This document shows positions 7,488 to 15,700 of a stretch of 30,364 nucleotides of DNA, piece by piece. The notes under the pieces are model-generated. The model ran no database searches. It was not told the DNA's origin and saw only the letters and a list, made by a program, of their open reading frames with translations. Positions within the stretch are counted from its first letter, which is position 1. Each line of letters starts with the position of its first letter. The position numbers and the translations under genes were made by a program. The DNA is from Collinsella sp. (GTDB lineage: Bacteria > Actinomycetota > Coriobacteriia > Coriobacteriales > Coriobacteriaceae), in contig DXZT01000011.1 in the NCBI GenBank assembly GCA_019419545.1, positions 1 through 30,364 of the forward strand. The letters are read 5' to 3'.

Positions 7488-7552
7488 GTTGCGGTGAAAT
7501 AGTTCCTAAATAGAGGCTTCAAGCCCCCAAACAGGAACTATTCCACCGCAAC
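7488..7552. repeat. 20-bp inverted repeat element downstream of deglycase 2
   Basis: Arms 7488-7507 and 7533-7552 (GTTGCGGTGAAATAGTTCCT type) pair with a single mismatch around a 25-nt loop. It lies 36 nt beyond the deglycase stop codon. There is no U-tract on the minus strand, so it looks like a REP-type or processing hairpin rather than a classic terminator, though it may shield the 3' end. Confidence 0.75.
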
Positions 7553-7588
7553 TTATGAGGACATCGAGCTGTTAGGCCGCTCTATCCC

Positions 7589-8581
7589 CTAGTAGTCCAG
7601 TTTCCACATGTAGCGTCGCGTCATGTAGTCCTTGTGGGTGACGGCGGAGAGCGCACGCATGTAGACGTTGTTGAGGATCGGGGCAAAGATCAGGTGGTTG
7701 AAGTACTCGCTCACGCTGTCCTTGATGTCGTTGAGGCCGAGCTCCTTGGCGTCGAGCTGGTAGACGCGCTCACCACCGTACTGGTTGACAAAGCGGATGC
7801 CGCGCTCGTCGTTACAGCGGCTGCGGCCGACGCTGATGAGCTGGAACAGCGAGGTGCGCTTGTCCAGGATCTCGAAGGGGCCGTGGAAGAAGTCGCAGGT
7901 GTTGATGGTGCAGGAGTCGATCTGCAGCATCTCCTGCACGTTGCAGATGCTAAAGACGTAGGCGGCACCAAAGAGCGGGCCCTGAGCCATAACGTTGATG
8001 CAGGGCTTGTCGGCGTTTTGCTCGGCCCACTTGGCTGCGAGCGGACGGGTGTACTCGACGGCCTTGCGATAGATGGGGTCGACCAGGTCGAAGGCGGCCA
8101 TAGCGGTCTCGTACTCGGCATAGCCCTCGGTCTGCTGCGTGAGCTCCATGGCGATCATGGTCACGACGGCGGAGTTGGTGCGGCCCATGCAGGACTCGTC
8201 GACGGCCAGGCTGTCGTACTGAATCTTGTAGTCGCAGACCTCGGTGAGGGCGGACTCGTCAACATAGATGGCGATGGTGCTGGCGCCGTGGTTCTTGGCG
8301 ACCTGGGCGGCGACGATGGTCTCCTTGGTGCCGCGCATGGACACGACGACGGCCAGGGTGTTCTCGTTGACGTAGGCAGGCGTGGCGTGCACGAACTCGT
8401 TGCTGGTGTAGCTGGAGCTCACGACCTGCGTGGCCTCGTGCTCCATAAAGTACTGGGCAGGATAGTTGCCGCCGTTGGATCCACCGGCGCCAATCCACAC
8501 GACGCGCTTGATGCCGTCCTTGTCTGCCTTGTCAGCCAAAACCTGGGAGACGACGTCCTTAACCTGTTCCTGAGTAGTCAT
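7589..8581 (-). CDS. SIS-domain 6-phospho-Amadori deglycase, FraB/FrlB/GfrF-like (paralogue 2)
   Basis: This 330-residue double-SIS protein is a diverged paralogue of the product at 2286-3269 and belongs to the same FraB/FrlB/GfrF deglycase group. Shared segments are YPAQYF, TQQTEGYAEY, FFHGPFEI and the C-terminal RRYMWKLDY. The catalytic pair aligns to Glu217 (QEML) and His233 (FFHG), so activity is expected. Differences from paralogue 1 cluster at the active site: GEYFHG becomes CDFFHG, EMQWI becomes EMLQI, and the phosphate-loop segment LGGSTPET becomes MRGTKET. These suggest a different amine moiety or linkage. The ATG at 8581 has AAAGG 10 nt upstream. It is divergent from the GntR gene, separated by 205 nt carrying three copies of a GCATACAA motif. 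In Salmonella the Gfr system likewise pairs two SIS deglycases (GfrE, GfrF) with a mannose-type PTS. Confidence 0.83.
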   Translation of the reverse strand: MTTQEQVKDVVSQVLADKADKDGIKRVVWIGAGGSNGGNYPAQYFMEHEATQVVSSSYTSNEFVHATPAYVNENTLAVVVSMRGTKETIVAAQVAKNHGASTIAIYVDESALTEVCDYKIQYDSLAVDESCMGRTNSAVVTMIAMELTQQTEGYAEYETAMAAFDLVDPIYRKAVEYTRPLAAKWAEQNADKPCINVMAQGPLFGAAYVFSICNVQEMLQIDSCTINTCDFFHGPFEILDKRTSLFQLISVGRSRCNDERGIRFVNQYGGERVYQLDAKELGLNDIKDSVSEYFNHLIFAPILNNVYMRALSAVTHKDYMTRRYMWKLDY

Positions 8582-8619
8582 CGTGCATCAGCCTTTCTTC
8601 TCGTTTGATGCTCTCGATG

Positions 8620-8631
8620 GCATACAAGTTA
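8620..8631 (+). promoter_or_regulatory. GCATACAAGTTA operator candidate, site 1
   Basis: This is the first of three copies of GCATACAA in the divergent region, and it is identical over 12 nt to site 3 (8759-8770). It lies 39 nt upstream of the deglycase start and is followed by ACATACATGT. GntR/HutC regulators commonly bind AT-rich dyads of this kind; binding here is inference. Confidence 0.55.
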
Positions 8632-8653
8632 CATACATGTTTTGGTTATGTCG

Positions 8654-8666
8654 ACTAGTTGTATGC
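8654..8666 (-). promoter_or_regulatory. GCATACAA operator candidate, site 2 (inverted)
   Basis: TTGTATGC (8659-8666) is the exact complement of the GCATACAA core of sites 1 and 3. Together with site 1 it forms a widely spaced inverted pair, 39 bp apart, in the likely deglycase promoter region. Confidence 0.5.
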
Positions 8667-8742
8667 TATATTTGTCTTAGAAATTTTGTTGGTAAAGTTT
8701 TCGGCAAGCCATTACCAGCGGCTTTGTTGTCATGTTGGATAC

Positions 8743-8776
8743 ATGCTTGGTTCAGCAAGCATACAAGTTAGATATA
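8743..8776 (+). promoter_or_regulatory. gntR promoter region with operator site 3
   Basis: A -35-like TTGGTT (8747-8752) and a -10-like GATATA (8771-8776) are 18 nt apart. The third GCATACAAGTTA copy (8759-8770) fills the space between them, which would suit autorepression. A 7-bp inverted repeat (ATGCTTG/CAAGCAT, 8743-8749 and 8756-8762) overlaps it. Transcription from here would give a very short leader before the ATG at 8787. Confidence 0.45.
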
Positions 8777-8786
8777 GGTTAATCGT

Positions 8787-9509
8787 ATGAATGCTTCGTC
8801 TAAAAAGAAACTGGCCCAATACGAGCGTCTGGCGGGCACGCTGCGCGACCGCATCGCCGCCGGCACCTACGCGCGCGGAGACAAGCTGCCGTCTGAGATG
8901 GAGCTCATGGACGAATCGGGGCTGTCGCGCAGTACCGTGCGCCATGCCCTTAAGGTGCTCGTTGACGAGAGCCTGGTGCGCACCGAGCGCGGGCGTGGCG
9001 CCTTTGTGGCCGACACGCCCGCGCTCCACGAGAACAACCTGGTGTTTTCGAGCTATACGGCGCAGGTACAGGGTCAGGGTATGAAGCCCACCACGCGCAC
9101 GGTGGACTCGGGCTTTGCCAAGGCAACGGGCAACGTGGCCAAGTTTTTCGATGCCGCCGTGGGCAGCAAGCTCGTCAAACTTGTCCGCCTGCGTTATCTG
9201 GACGATGCGCCACTGTGCCTGGAGACCACCTATTTACCGCCAAGCTTTGGGTCGCTCATCGATCGCGATATCAACGGTTCGCTCTACGCCACGCTGCGTC
9301 AGGAGTTCCATCGTGCGCCGGCGCAAGGGCATAAGACCTTTGAGGTGTGCTATGCCTCGCAAAACGAGGCGTTTTTGCTCAATGTCGAGCGCGGGCAGGC
9401 GCTGATTCTGATCACCGACTACGTCTACGACACCGACGGTCGCCCGCTCCATGTCTCCAAGCGCATCCAACGCACCGACCGCGCCAAATACACCGAGCCC
9501 ATCGGCTAG
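8787..9509 (+). CDS. GntR-family (HutC/UTRA subfamily) transcriptional regulator
   Basis: This 240-residue protein is a GntR-family repressor of the HutC subgroup. The N-terminal winged helix (about 10-78) contains LRDRIAAGTYARGDKLPSE and the recognition region SGLSRSTVRHALKVL, followed by the wing RTERGRGAFVA. The rest (about 90-235) is a UTRA ligand-binding domain, with LVKLVRLRYLDDAPLCLETTYLP and the typical end HVSKRIQRTDRAKY. UTRA domains usually bind phosphorylated sugars or related metabolites. It is the only gene on the plus strand and is divergent from deglycase 2. It is therefore the likely local regulator of the sugar-amine genes, with a phosphorylated pathway intermediate as plausible effector (inference). 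The start ATG at 8787 has only a weak AGG upstream, and the message may be almost leaderless. Confidence 0.9.
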   Translation: MNASSKKKLAQYERLAGTLRDRIAAGTYARGDKLPSEMELMDESGLSRSTVRHALKVLVDESLVRTERGRGAFVADTPALHENNLVFSSYTAQVQGQGMKPTTRTVDSGFAKATGNVAKFFDAAVGSKLVKLVRLRYLDDAPLCLETTYLPPSFGSLIDRDINGSLYATLRQEFHRAPAQGHKTFEVCYASQNEAFLLNVERGQALILITDYVYDTDGRPLHVSKRIQRTDRAKYTEPIG

Positions 9510-9660
9510 CGCGCCAAACCAGGCAAAATGCACCTAATATAAGTTTTACCTGCGGTTTTTATAAAATCTCAAACCAGCATGGCGCAAATGCCAGCATCGC
9601 CTGGCAACGCACGCCGTCCAAGCTCAACTGTTCCTGCCCAGAATATCCAGCACCGTAAAC

Positions 9661-9783
9661 CTAAGTGAGTAGACTTTTCGCGATCTGCCGAGCATACCCA
9701 AAACAGCTATCTCTGTGACCTGCGATTTTAGTAAGGCAGATACGCTTTGTGCTCGCCCTGCGCCAAAAAGTCTACTCACTTAG
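9661..9783. repeat. 119-123-bp interspersed element, copy 2
   Basis: This is the better preserved copy, with perfect 18-bp terminal inverted repeats (CTAAGTGAGTAGACTTTT at 9661-9678, its complement at 9766-9783). Inside, TCTGCC (9684-9689) and GGCAGA (9735-9740) are complementary, as are GAGCA (9690-9694) and TGCTC (9750-9754). These two pairings cross, so they would be alternative structures or a pseudoknot. See copy 1 at 1280-1398. Confidence 0.88.
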
Positions 9784-9873
9784 CTCGCAAGGCGTCCCGA
9801 GGGGACGATTCAGGTCAAAATAGCATACGAACGACGTGCTTCTTGCGGCGATTTGATGCCACAAGACAGCCAA

Positions 9874-10067
9874 AAACCTGCCAAAAAGGGACAGGTTTAG
9901 TTTGGTCGGTTTTATCTGGGGTTTTGCTGCATCCGCAGGTCAATCGCCTTGGTCATACACACCCAAAACAAAAGCCGCCACGAAGGTATCCGCATCCTTC
10001 GCGGCGGCTTGCAACGTTTGCCCAGATAAAACCTGCCAAAATAAACCTGTCCCTAAATGGTAGGTTT
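9874..10067. repeat. Inverted-repeat element of the GGGACAGGTTT family
   Basis: The left arm (9874-9921) and right arm (10021-10067) are about 85% complementary over 47 positions and carry the blocks GGGACAGGTTT and GGTTTTATCTGGG. A single arm also occurs at 2140-2190. The right arm extends into the GNAT coding region and supplies its last codons and stop. The centre holds a strong hairpin. Confidence 0.8.
9972..10010. terminator. Strong bidirectional hairpin between converging genes
   Basis: Arms 9972-9986 and 9996-10010 (AAGCCGCC and CGAAGG with their complements) pair with one mismatch around a 9-nt loop. It lies between convergent gntR and GNAT genes. U-tracts are short on both sides, so it is a reasonable but not ideal terminator for either strand. 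Confidence 0.5.
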
Positions 10068-10643
10068 GGGGAGGTCGGGGAACCAGGTTGGCTTAGGTTG
10101 GTTAGGGACGCGCTCGGCTATGACCAACTCCATCCAACACATGTCGTACCAGCGGCCGAACTTTTGGGCGCAGCGGTCAAAGGCGCCCACCAGGCGGTAG
10201 CCCATATGGGCATGGAAATCCTGACTGTTGTGCGTCAGATACTCGTCGTCCTTGTCGTGCGGCACGGCAATGAGCGCGCACATGTTGGTGATGCCCATCG
10301 CAATCAGGCATTGCTTGAGCGCGTCATGCAGCTTGCGGCCCAGCCCGCCGTGGCGCGCGTCGCGCGCCAGGTAGATCGATGTCTCGACCGACCAGTCGTA
10401 TGCTTCGCGGCTGTTGAGCGAACTCACATAGGCATAGCCTACCGGACGCCCGCCCAGCTCCATCACCAAATACGGGTAGCGCTTGAGCGTACGCTCGATG
10501 CGCCCGGCGAACTCCTCAACGCTCGGCACCTCGTATTCGCAGGTAATCGCCGTCTGGCGCACATATGGCTCATAGATGGCAAGCAACGCCGGCGCGTCTT
10601 CGGGCGTCGCTAGGCGAATCGTTGGCTCGGACATCTCGGTCAT
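10053..10643 (-). CDS. GNAT-family N-acetyltransferase
   Basis: This 196-residue protein is a GCN5-related acetyltransferase resembling the phosphinothricin acetyltransferase branch. Visible features are the start IRLATPEDAPALLAIYEPYV, then GYAYVSSLNSREAYDWSVETSIYL, and the acetyl-CoA pyrophosphate loop RDARHGGLGRKLHDAL. It ends with the family-like HMGYRLVGAFDRCAQKFGRWYDM. The ATG at 10643 follows AAGGG at 4 nt; a TTG further upstream and an ATG at 10634 are less supported. Its leader overlaps the terminator of the upstream aldolase-like gene. The last residues (KPTI and stop) lie within a dispersed repeat arm, so the original C-terminus may have been altered by the repeat. The acetyl acceptor is unknown. 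Confidence 0.85.
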   Translation of the reverse strand: MTEMSEPTIRLATPEDAPALLAIYEPYVRQTAITCEYEVPSVEEFAGRIERTLKRYPYLVMELGGRPVGYAYVSSLNSREAYDWSVETSIYLARDARHGGLGRKLHDALKQCLIAMGITNMCALIAVPHDKDDEYLTHNSQDFHAHMGYRLVGAFDRCAQKFGRWYDMCWMELVIAERVPNQPKPTWFPDLPKPTI

Positions 10644-10665
10644 ACAACCCTTCCCCAAAAGCAAA

Positions 10666-10699
10666 GGCCACCCTGCGCCAAACCCAGCGCAAGGCGGCC
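10666..10699 (-). terminator. Intrinsic terminator of the threonine-aldolase-like gene
   Basis: A 13-bp stem with two G-U pairs (10666-10678 and 10687-10699) and an 8-nt loop is followed on the minus strand by TTTGCTTTT. It starts 18 nt after the stop at 10718 and ends 22 nt before the GNAT start codon, so it could also attenuate GNAT expression. Confidence 0.75.
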
Positions 10700-10717
10700 C
10701 CTCGTCATTACATCAGG

Positions 10718-11743
10718 CTACAGGACAGCCGCCAGCGCGTCGATGTCCTCCTGCGTCGTGGCCCAGCTGGTGCAAAAGCGCACCACCGTGTGGGTCTCGT
10801 CGTACTTTTCCCAGTACTCGATCGAGGCATGCTCGCGAATGCGGGCCATGTCCTCGTTGGGCAGAATCACAAACTGCTGGTTTGTGGGCGTCTCCAAAAA
10901 GAACTGGTAACCGCGCTCGTGCAGCACGCGACGCAGCGCCTGAGCGGTCTCAATCGCCTGGCGACCAATCTCAAAATACAGGCCATCGGTAAAAAGAGCC
11001 TCGAACTGCACACCCGTCAGGCGGCCCTTGGCAAGCAGTGCGCCATGCTGCTTAATGCGCGGAATGGGATGTGCCGGGGCGTGCATGCCGCAAAACACCA
11101 CGGCCTCGCCGCAAAGCGCGCCGCACTTGGTGCCGCCAATGTAGAACACGTCACACAGCTGCGCCAGCTCGGGCAGGGTAATGTCGCACTCATCGGCCGC
11201 CAGCGCATAGGCCAGGCGGGCGCCATCCACAAACAGCGGAATCTCGCGCTTCTGGCACACCGCATGAATCGCCGCGAGCTCGGCCTTGGAGTACAGCGTG
11301 CCGTACTCGGTCGATAGGCTCACGTACACGGCACCCGGAAACACCGTGTGCTCGTAGCTCTCGTTTTCGTAGAACACCTGGATATAGTTCTCGAGGTCCT
11401 CGGCGTGCATCTTGCCCTCGTAGCCGGGGATGGTGAGCACCTTGTGGCCGCCAAACTCGATGGCACCCGCCTCGTGACAGGCGACGTGGCCAGTCTCGGC
11501 AGCAACGACGCCCTCGTAGGGCGCGAGCAGCATGTCGATCACCGTCGCGTTGGCCTGTGTGCCGCCTACCAGGAAAAATACGTCGGCATCGGGCGCCTGG
11601 CAGGCCTCACAGATAAGCTGCTTGGCACGCTCGGTGTGTGCATCGGTACCGTAGCCGGGCTGCGGCTCCATATTAGTGTCGACGAGCGCCTGCAGCACTG
11701 CCGGATGTGCGCCGTGGGAATAGTCATTGTTAAACGCGAGCAT
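10718..11743 (-). CDS. Threonine-aldolase-like PLP enzyme (beta-eliminating lyase family)
   Basis: This 341-residue enzyme matches the low-specificity L-threonine aldolase family, fold type I PLP enzymes. They split threonine or allo-threonine into glycine and acetaldehyde. The N-terminus FNNDYSHGAHPAVLQAL is typical. The PLP-stacking region GGTQANATV is at 60-68, the cofactor-binding aspartate lies in FVDGARLAYA (about 171-180), and the Schiff-base Lys206 lies in YIGGTKCGAL. The C-terminal domain ends TSWATTQEDIDAL. The ATG at 11743 has AGAGGA 5 nt upstream. It lies 45 nt after the PAP2 gene on the same strand with no strong terminator between, so the two are probably co-transcribed. A good terminator follows it. 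Other beta-eliminating amino-acid lyases of this fold remain possible. Confidence 0.87.
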   Translation of the reverse strand: MLAFNNDYSHGAHPAVLQALVDTNMEPQPGYGTDAHTERAKQLICEACQAPDADVFFLVGGTQANATVIDMLLAPYEGVVAAETGHVACHEAGAIEFGGHKVLTIPGYEGKMHAEDLENYIQVFYENESYEHTVFPGAVYVSLSTEYGTLYSKAELAAIHAVCQKREIPLFVDGARLAYALAADECDITLPELAQLCDVFYIGGTKCGALCGEAVVFCGMHAPAHPIPRIKQHGALLAKGRLTGVQFEALFTDGLYFEIGRQAIETAQALRRVLHERGYQFFLETPTNQQFVILPNEDMARIREHASIEYWEKYDETHTVVRFCTSWATTQEDIDALAAVL

Positions 11744-11788
11744 GGTAATCCTCTCTAGCCGGGCACGAGCCCGATGATTCAGATGGGG

Positions 11789-12652
11789 CTATTGTACGCC
11801 GCTCGGATAAGCAATGCGCGCTGCAAGGCACTCGAGCGCCAGCACCAGGGCAAAGCCGCAGCTCACGTCACTCAAAAAGTGCGCACCGATCACGATGCGA
11901 CCAAAGGCGACGAGCGCCGCAACCGCAGCGGCGACCCAAAAGACCGCGCGGCGGCGCGACGGCTTTTCCTTAAAGGCCGCCGCGGGAAGCCCGGCGAGCA
12001 TAAGGCCGATCGCCGCGTGTGCAGTGTGTCCGCTCGCAAACGACTTAAAGCCGTCCTTGATCACGCCGGCGGCGATATAGGCCCATTTGTCGGGGTTGCC
12101 GATTACCCACCACGGCTGAAAATCGAGTCCCTGCGTCACCTCGATCACGCGCATGCGCGGGCGCGACCACAGCGGCTTGACGATCACGTTGAGGATAATG
12201 GCCTGAGCGACCCACACAGCGAGCACCATCAACGCCCAGCGCGTGAGCTCTTTGGGCTCGGTGTCGCGGGTGAGGCGATAGACAACAAGGTTGGCGGCGA
12301 TGGCCAGCACAAACGTCAGTACCAGCTGAACCGCGATGAGTTTGCCGCCAACCTTCAGAGACGAAACGATCTCATAGCCGGCCAGGCCAATGTTGACGAG
12401 GATGCCGAGCACGGCGAGCCATTTACTCCCCCTGGAGTCAGGGCGCACCGCGCGCACAAGCATAACGCCCGCGATACTCGCCGTCAGCTCGAACGGCAGC
12501 TCGCCAGCAGCCTCGATAAAGCGACCGTACATGCTGCCGATGTTGAACAGCGCGCTCGAGATCTGATAATCGAAAAAGCTGCCCACGCCCAGGCAAAGGC
12601 ACAGGACAACCGCAATGGCAGCGGCGTCTTTCTTGTAGATGTACCCGAACAT
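11789..12652 (-). CDS. PAP2-family membrane phosphatase
   Basis: This 287-residue protein is a type-2 phosphatidic acid phosphatase family member. These enzymes dephosphorylate lipid phosphates or undecaprenyl pyrophosphate at the membrane. The three motifs are present: KPLWSRPR (Lys159, Arg164), SFASGH (207-209 SGH) and GRIVIGAHFLSD (Arg252, His258, Asp262). Several hydrophobic segments precede them, making the N-terminal half longer than in minimal PAP2 proteins. The ATG at 12652 follows AAAGGA at 4 nt; an upstream frame extension to 12682 lacks a site. The gene is downstream of mfd and upstream of the aldolase-like gene on the same strand. The lipid substrate is not known. Confidence 0.87.
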   Translation of the reverse strand: MFGYIYKKDAAAIAVVLCLCLGVGSFFDYQISSALFNIGSMYGRFIEAAGELPFELTASIAGVMLVRAVRPDSRGSKWLAVLGILVNIGLAGYEIVSSLKVGGKLIAVQLVLTFVLAIAANLVVYRLTRDTEPKELTRWALMVLAVWVAQAIILNVIVKPLWSRPRMRVIEVTQGLDFQPWWVIGNPDKWAYIAAGVIKDGFKSFASGHTAHAAIGLMLAGLPAAAFKEKPSRRRAVFWVAAAVAALVAFGRIVIGAHFLSDVSCGFALVLALECLAARIAYPSGVQ

Positions 12653-12685
12653 AGCTTCCTTTCGATGGGGCGAGGTTTTCAACCT

Positions 12686-12727
12686 GCGACGTGGCGGAGC
12701 AAAGATACCTTTGTCCCGCCACGCCGC
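12686..12727 (-). terminator. Strong hairpin between mfd and the PAP2 gene
   Basis: A 12-bp stem with one G-U pair (12686-12697 and 12716-12727) is capped by an inner CAAAG/CTTTG stem. It starts 7 nt after the mfd stop codon but has no U-tract on the minus strand. It may pause or partly terminate transcription, or mark a processing site. Confidence 0.45.
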
Positions 12728-12734
12728 TTACCTG

Positions 12735-15700
12735 TTATTCATCATCACTGGCGCCCAGCTGCTGCAGCAGCATGAGTGCGGCCGCCACGGGGCCGGCGCC
12801 GTCGTTGGCGTCGAGGCCGCGGCCCAGGCCGCTGCCCGCACCGGCGCCCGCCTTGTAGGGCACCGACAGCTTGCGGCTCTTGGGGAAGTTCACCGCGCCA
12901 TAGCGGGTCTTAAGCTCAAAGGCCACCTTCTTGGGCACGTCGACGCCCAAAAACGTGATGCGGCCGCCGCTGAGCGTGACGCTCTCGAGCCCCAGGCGCT
13001 CGCCGCGAATGCGGATGCGCGCGCGATTGAACAGGTTGAGTCCCGCCAGCGGCAGCTCGCCATGCGCGGCCTCGGTCTCTTCCTGCACCTCATCGATGCT
13101 CTCCAGGTCCTCGGCCGCCGCGAGCTTACGGTACACGAGCACGCGTTGATCCACCGCCGGTAGGTACTCCTCGGACAAGAAGTAATCGGCCGGCAGGTTA
13201 ATGCCCACGCTCGCCGCCTCCACGCCGGCATCGTCATCGCCGCGCGCCTCGGCCACTGCCTGGCCCAGCATCTGCGTAAACAGGTCAAAGCCCACGCTCG
13301 ACAGGTTGCCGTGCTGCTCGGCGCCCATAAGCGAGCCGGCGCCGCGAATCTCCAGGTCGCGCATGGCGATGCGCATGCCGCTGCCCAGGTCCTGGAACTC
13401 GGAAAGTGCGGTCAGGCGCGCCGTTGCCTCCTCGGTGAGCGGCAGCTCGCCCGGGAACATGAAGTATGCGTAGGCCTGCGTGGCCGAGCGGCCCACACGA
13501 CCCTTGAGCTGGTAGAGCTGTGCCAGGCCCAGGCGCTGCGAATCCTCGATGATGAGCGTGTTGGCGCACGCGTTGTCGATGCCGCTCTCCACGATGGTAG
13601 TGGCAATGAGCACGTCGATCTTTTTGGTCGCAAACTCGATCATCACGTCCTCGACCTCGCGCGGGCTCATCTTGCCGTGCGCCACGCCCACGCGTGCCTC
13701 GGGCGCGGCCTCGTGCACGCGCGCCACGGCGTCGTCGATGGTCTTGACGCGGTTGGATACGTAGTACACCTGGCCGCCGCGACCCACCTCCAGGCGAATC
13801 GCCGCGCTCACCACGTCGGGGTCGTACTCCCCCACGTGCACGATCACGGGACGGCGCCCGGTCGGCGGTGTGGTGATCAGGCTCATGTCGCGCACGCCAC
13901 TCGTAGCCATCTGCATGGTACGCGGGATGGGCGTTGCCGAAAGCGTGAGCACGTCGATCTGCTCGCGCAGGTTCTTGAGCTGCTCCTTGTGCTGCACGCC
14001 AAAGCGCTGCTCCTCGTCGATGATCACCAGGCCCAGGTTCTTGGGGTTCACATCGGCCGAGAGCAGGCGATGCGTGCCAATGAGCACGTCGATCGTGCCC
14101 TCGGCAAACGCCTTGAGCGCGCGCTTTTGCTGCGCCGGCGTGCGGAAGCGGCTGAGCACCTCGACCTTCAGGCCGAACGGGGCAAAGCGCTCAAAGAATG
14201 TCTCGTAGTGCTGCTGGGCCAGAATGGTCGTGGGGCAGAGCACCATGACCTGGCGGCCGGAGTCCACGCACTTAAACGCCGCACGCAGGGCGACCTCGGT
14301 CTTGCCAAAGCCCACATCGCCGCACAGCAGACGGTCCATGGGCTTGGGCGCCTCCATGTCGGCCTTAATGTCGGCGATGGCCTCCAGCTGGTCACGTGTC
14401 TCGTCGTAGGGAAAGCTCTCCTCCATCTCGATCTGCTCGGGCGTGTCGGGCGGACAGGCGACACCGGCAATCGAGGAGCGGCGCGTATATAGATCGACCA
14501 GGTCAAACGCCAGCTTTTTGGCGTTTTTGCGCGCCTTGTTGGTGGCGCGCGTCCAGTCGGCGGTGTTGAGCCTGGTCAGGCGCGGCTTATCGCCGTCGGG
14601 GCCAACGTAGCGCGTGATGCGGTCGACCTGCTCCAGCGGCACGTAGAGCTTGTCGCCATCGGCGTATTCCAGCAAAAAGTAGTCGCGCTCCTTGCCGCCC
14701 ACTTCCTGGCGCGCAATCTCGCTAAAGAGCGCGATGCCATGCGTTGCGTGCACCACGTAGTCGCCCGGCTTAAAGGGGAAGGTGATCTGCGTAATGTCCA
14801 CCTTGCGGCGGCTGCGGGCGCGATTGGCGTCCATGCGGGCGTTGAGGTCGGCGATCGAGAACACGGCCAGATTGGCATCGGGCACCACCACGCCCTGCGG
14901 CAGAGCGGCATCCACAAAGGTCACGCGCCCGCGCGAGATGGTGGGCACAGCGGCACCGGCGGCAGCCTGGGCCGCGCCCGCCTCGAGCGAGCGGGCGTTG
15001 AGCGCATCGGCGTGGCGCTCGCGAATCGAAGCATGGGCCTGTTGGCGGACAGCACGGTCGGCAGAATCCGCCGCCGCCACGCGCACGCGGTCGCCGATAA
15101 CGCCGGCGTTTTCGGGGGCGGCCGTCAGCGACTCCTCAAAGGTAATGCCCTCGTCGCCAAAGGTGAGCTCCATCGACTCGCGCGCACCGCGGTCGGGAAT
15201 GGCAAACACGCAGGCGTAGCGCTTGCCCACAACCTCCTGAATGCGCGTCATAAAACGGTTGTCCGAGCCTGCGATAGCAGGCTGCTCAATCTTGAGCTCT
15301 GCCGTCACCGCACCGCCGGCACGGATGAGGCTTACGTAGTTCAAGCGCTGCTGGGCACCAAAATCGAGCTGTTGAGCGCGCACGTACAGACCGTCCAGGC
15401 GGTCAATCCCTGCCTCGTCGGCACGGGCCTCGATATCCTCGTAGGCGCGCAGGCAGTCGTCGAACAGCGAGCGCGGCTCGGATAGAACCACGAGTGCCTT
15501 GCCGCTCACGTGCGCCAGCGGGCTTACGGTCTGGCCGTACATCACCGGCAAAAAGCGGTCGAGCTCGGGCGTGACGATACGCGCATCCACCATCTCGAGC
15601 AGCGCTGCCAGCTTGCTATCGTCCTGGCTGGCGCGGTAGAGCGCCACGTGCATGTTGTGGACGGCCTCGTCGGTGAGCGCCAACTCGCGGCACGGGAAGA

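Larger units (their letters stand above)
9510..10052. other. Intergenic island, 543 nt, made largely of repeats
   Basis: No gene is supported here. It contains the second 119-123-bp element (9661-9783) and most of the 194-bp inverted-repeat element (9874-10067), which encloses a strong hairpin. The stretch 9510-9660 shows no clear terminator for the gntR gene. The plus-strand gntR and minus-strand GNAT genes converge on this island. Confidence 0.7.
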
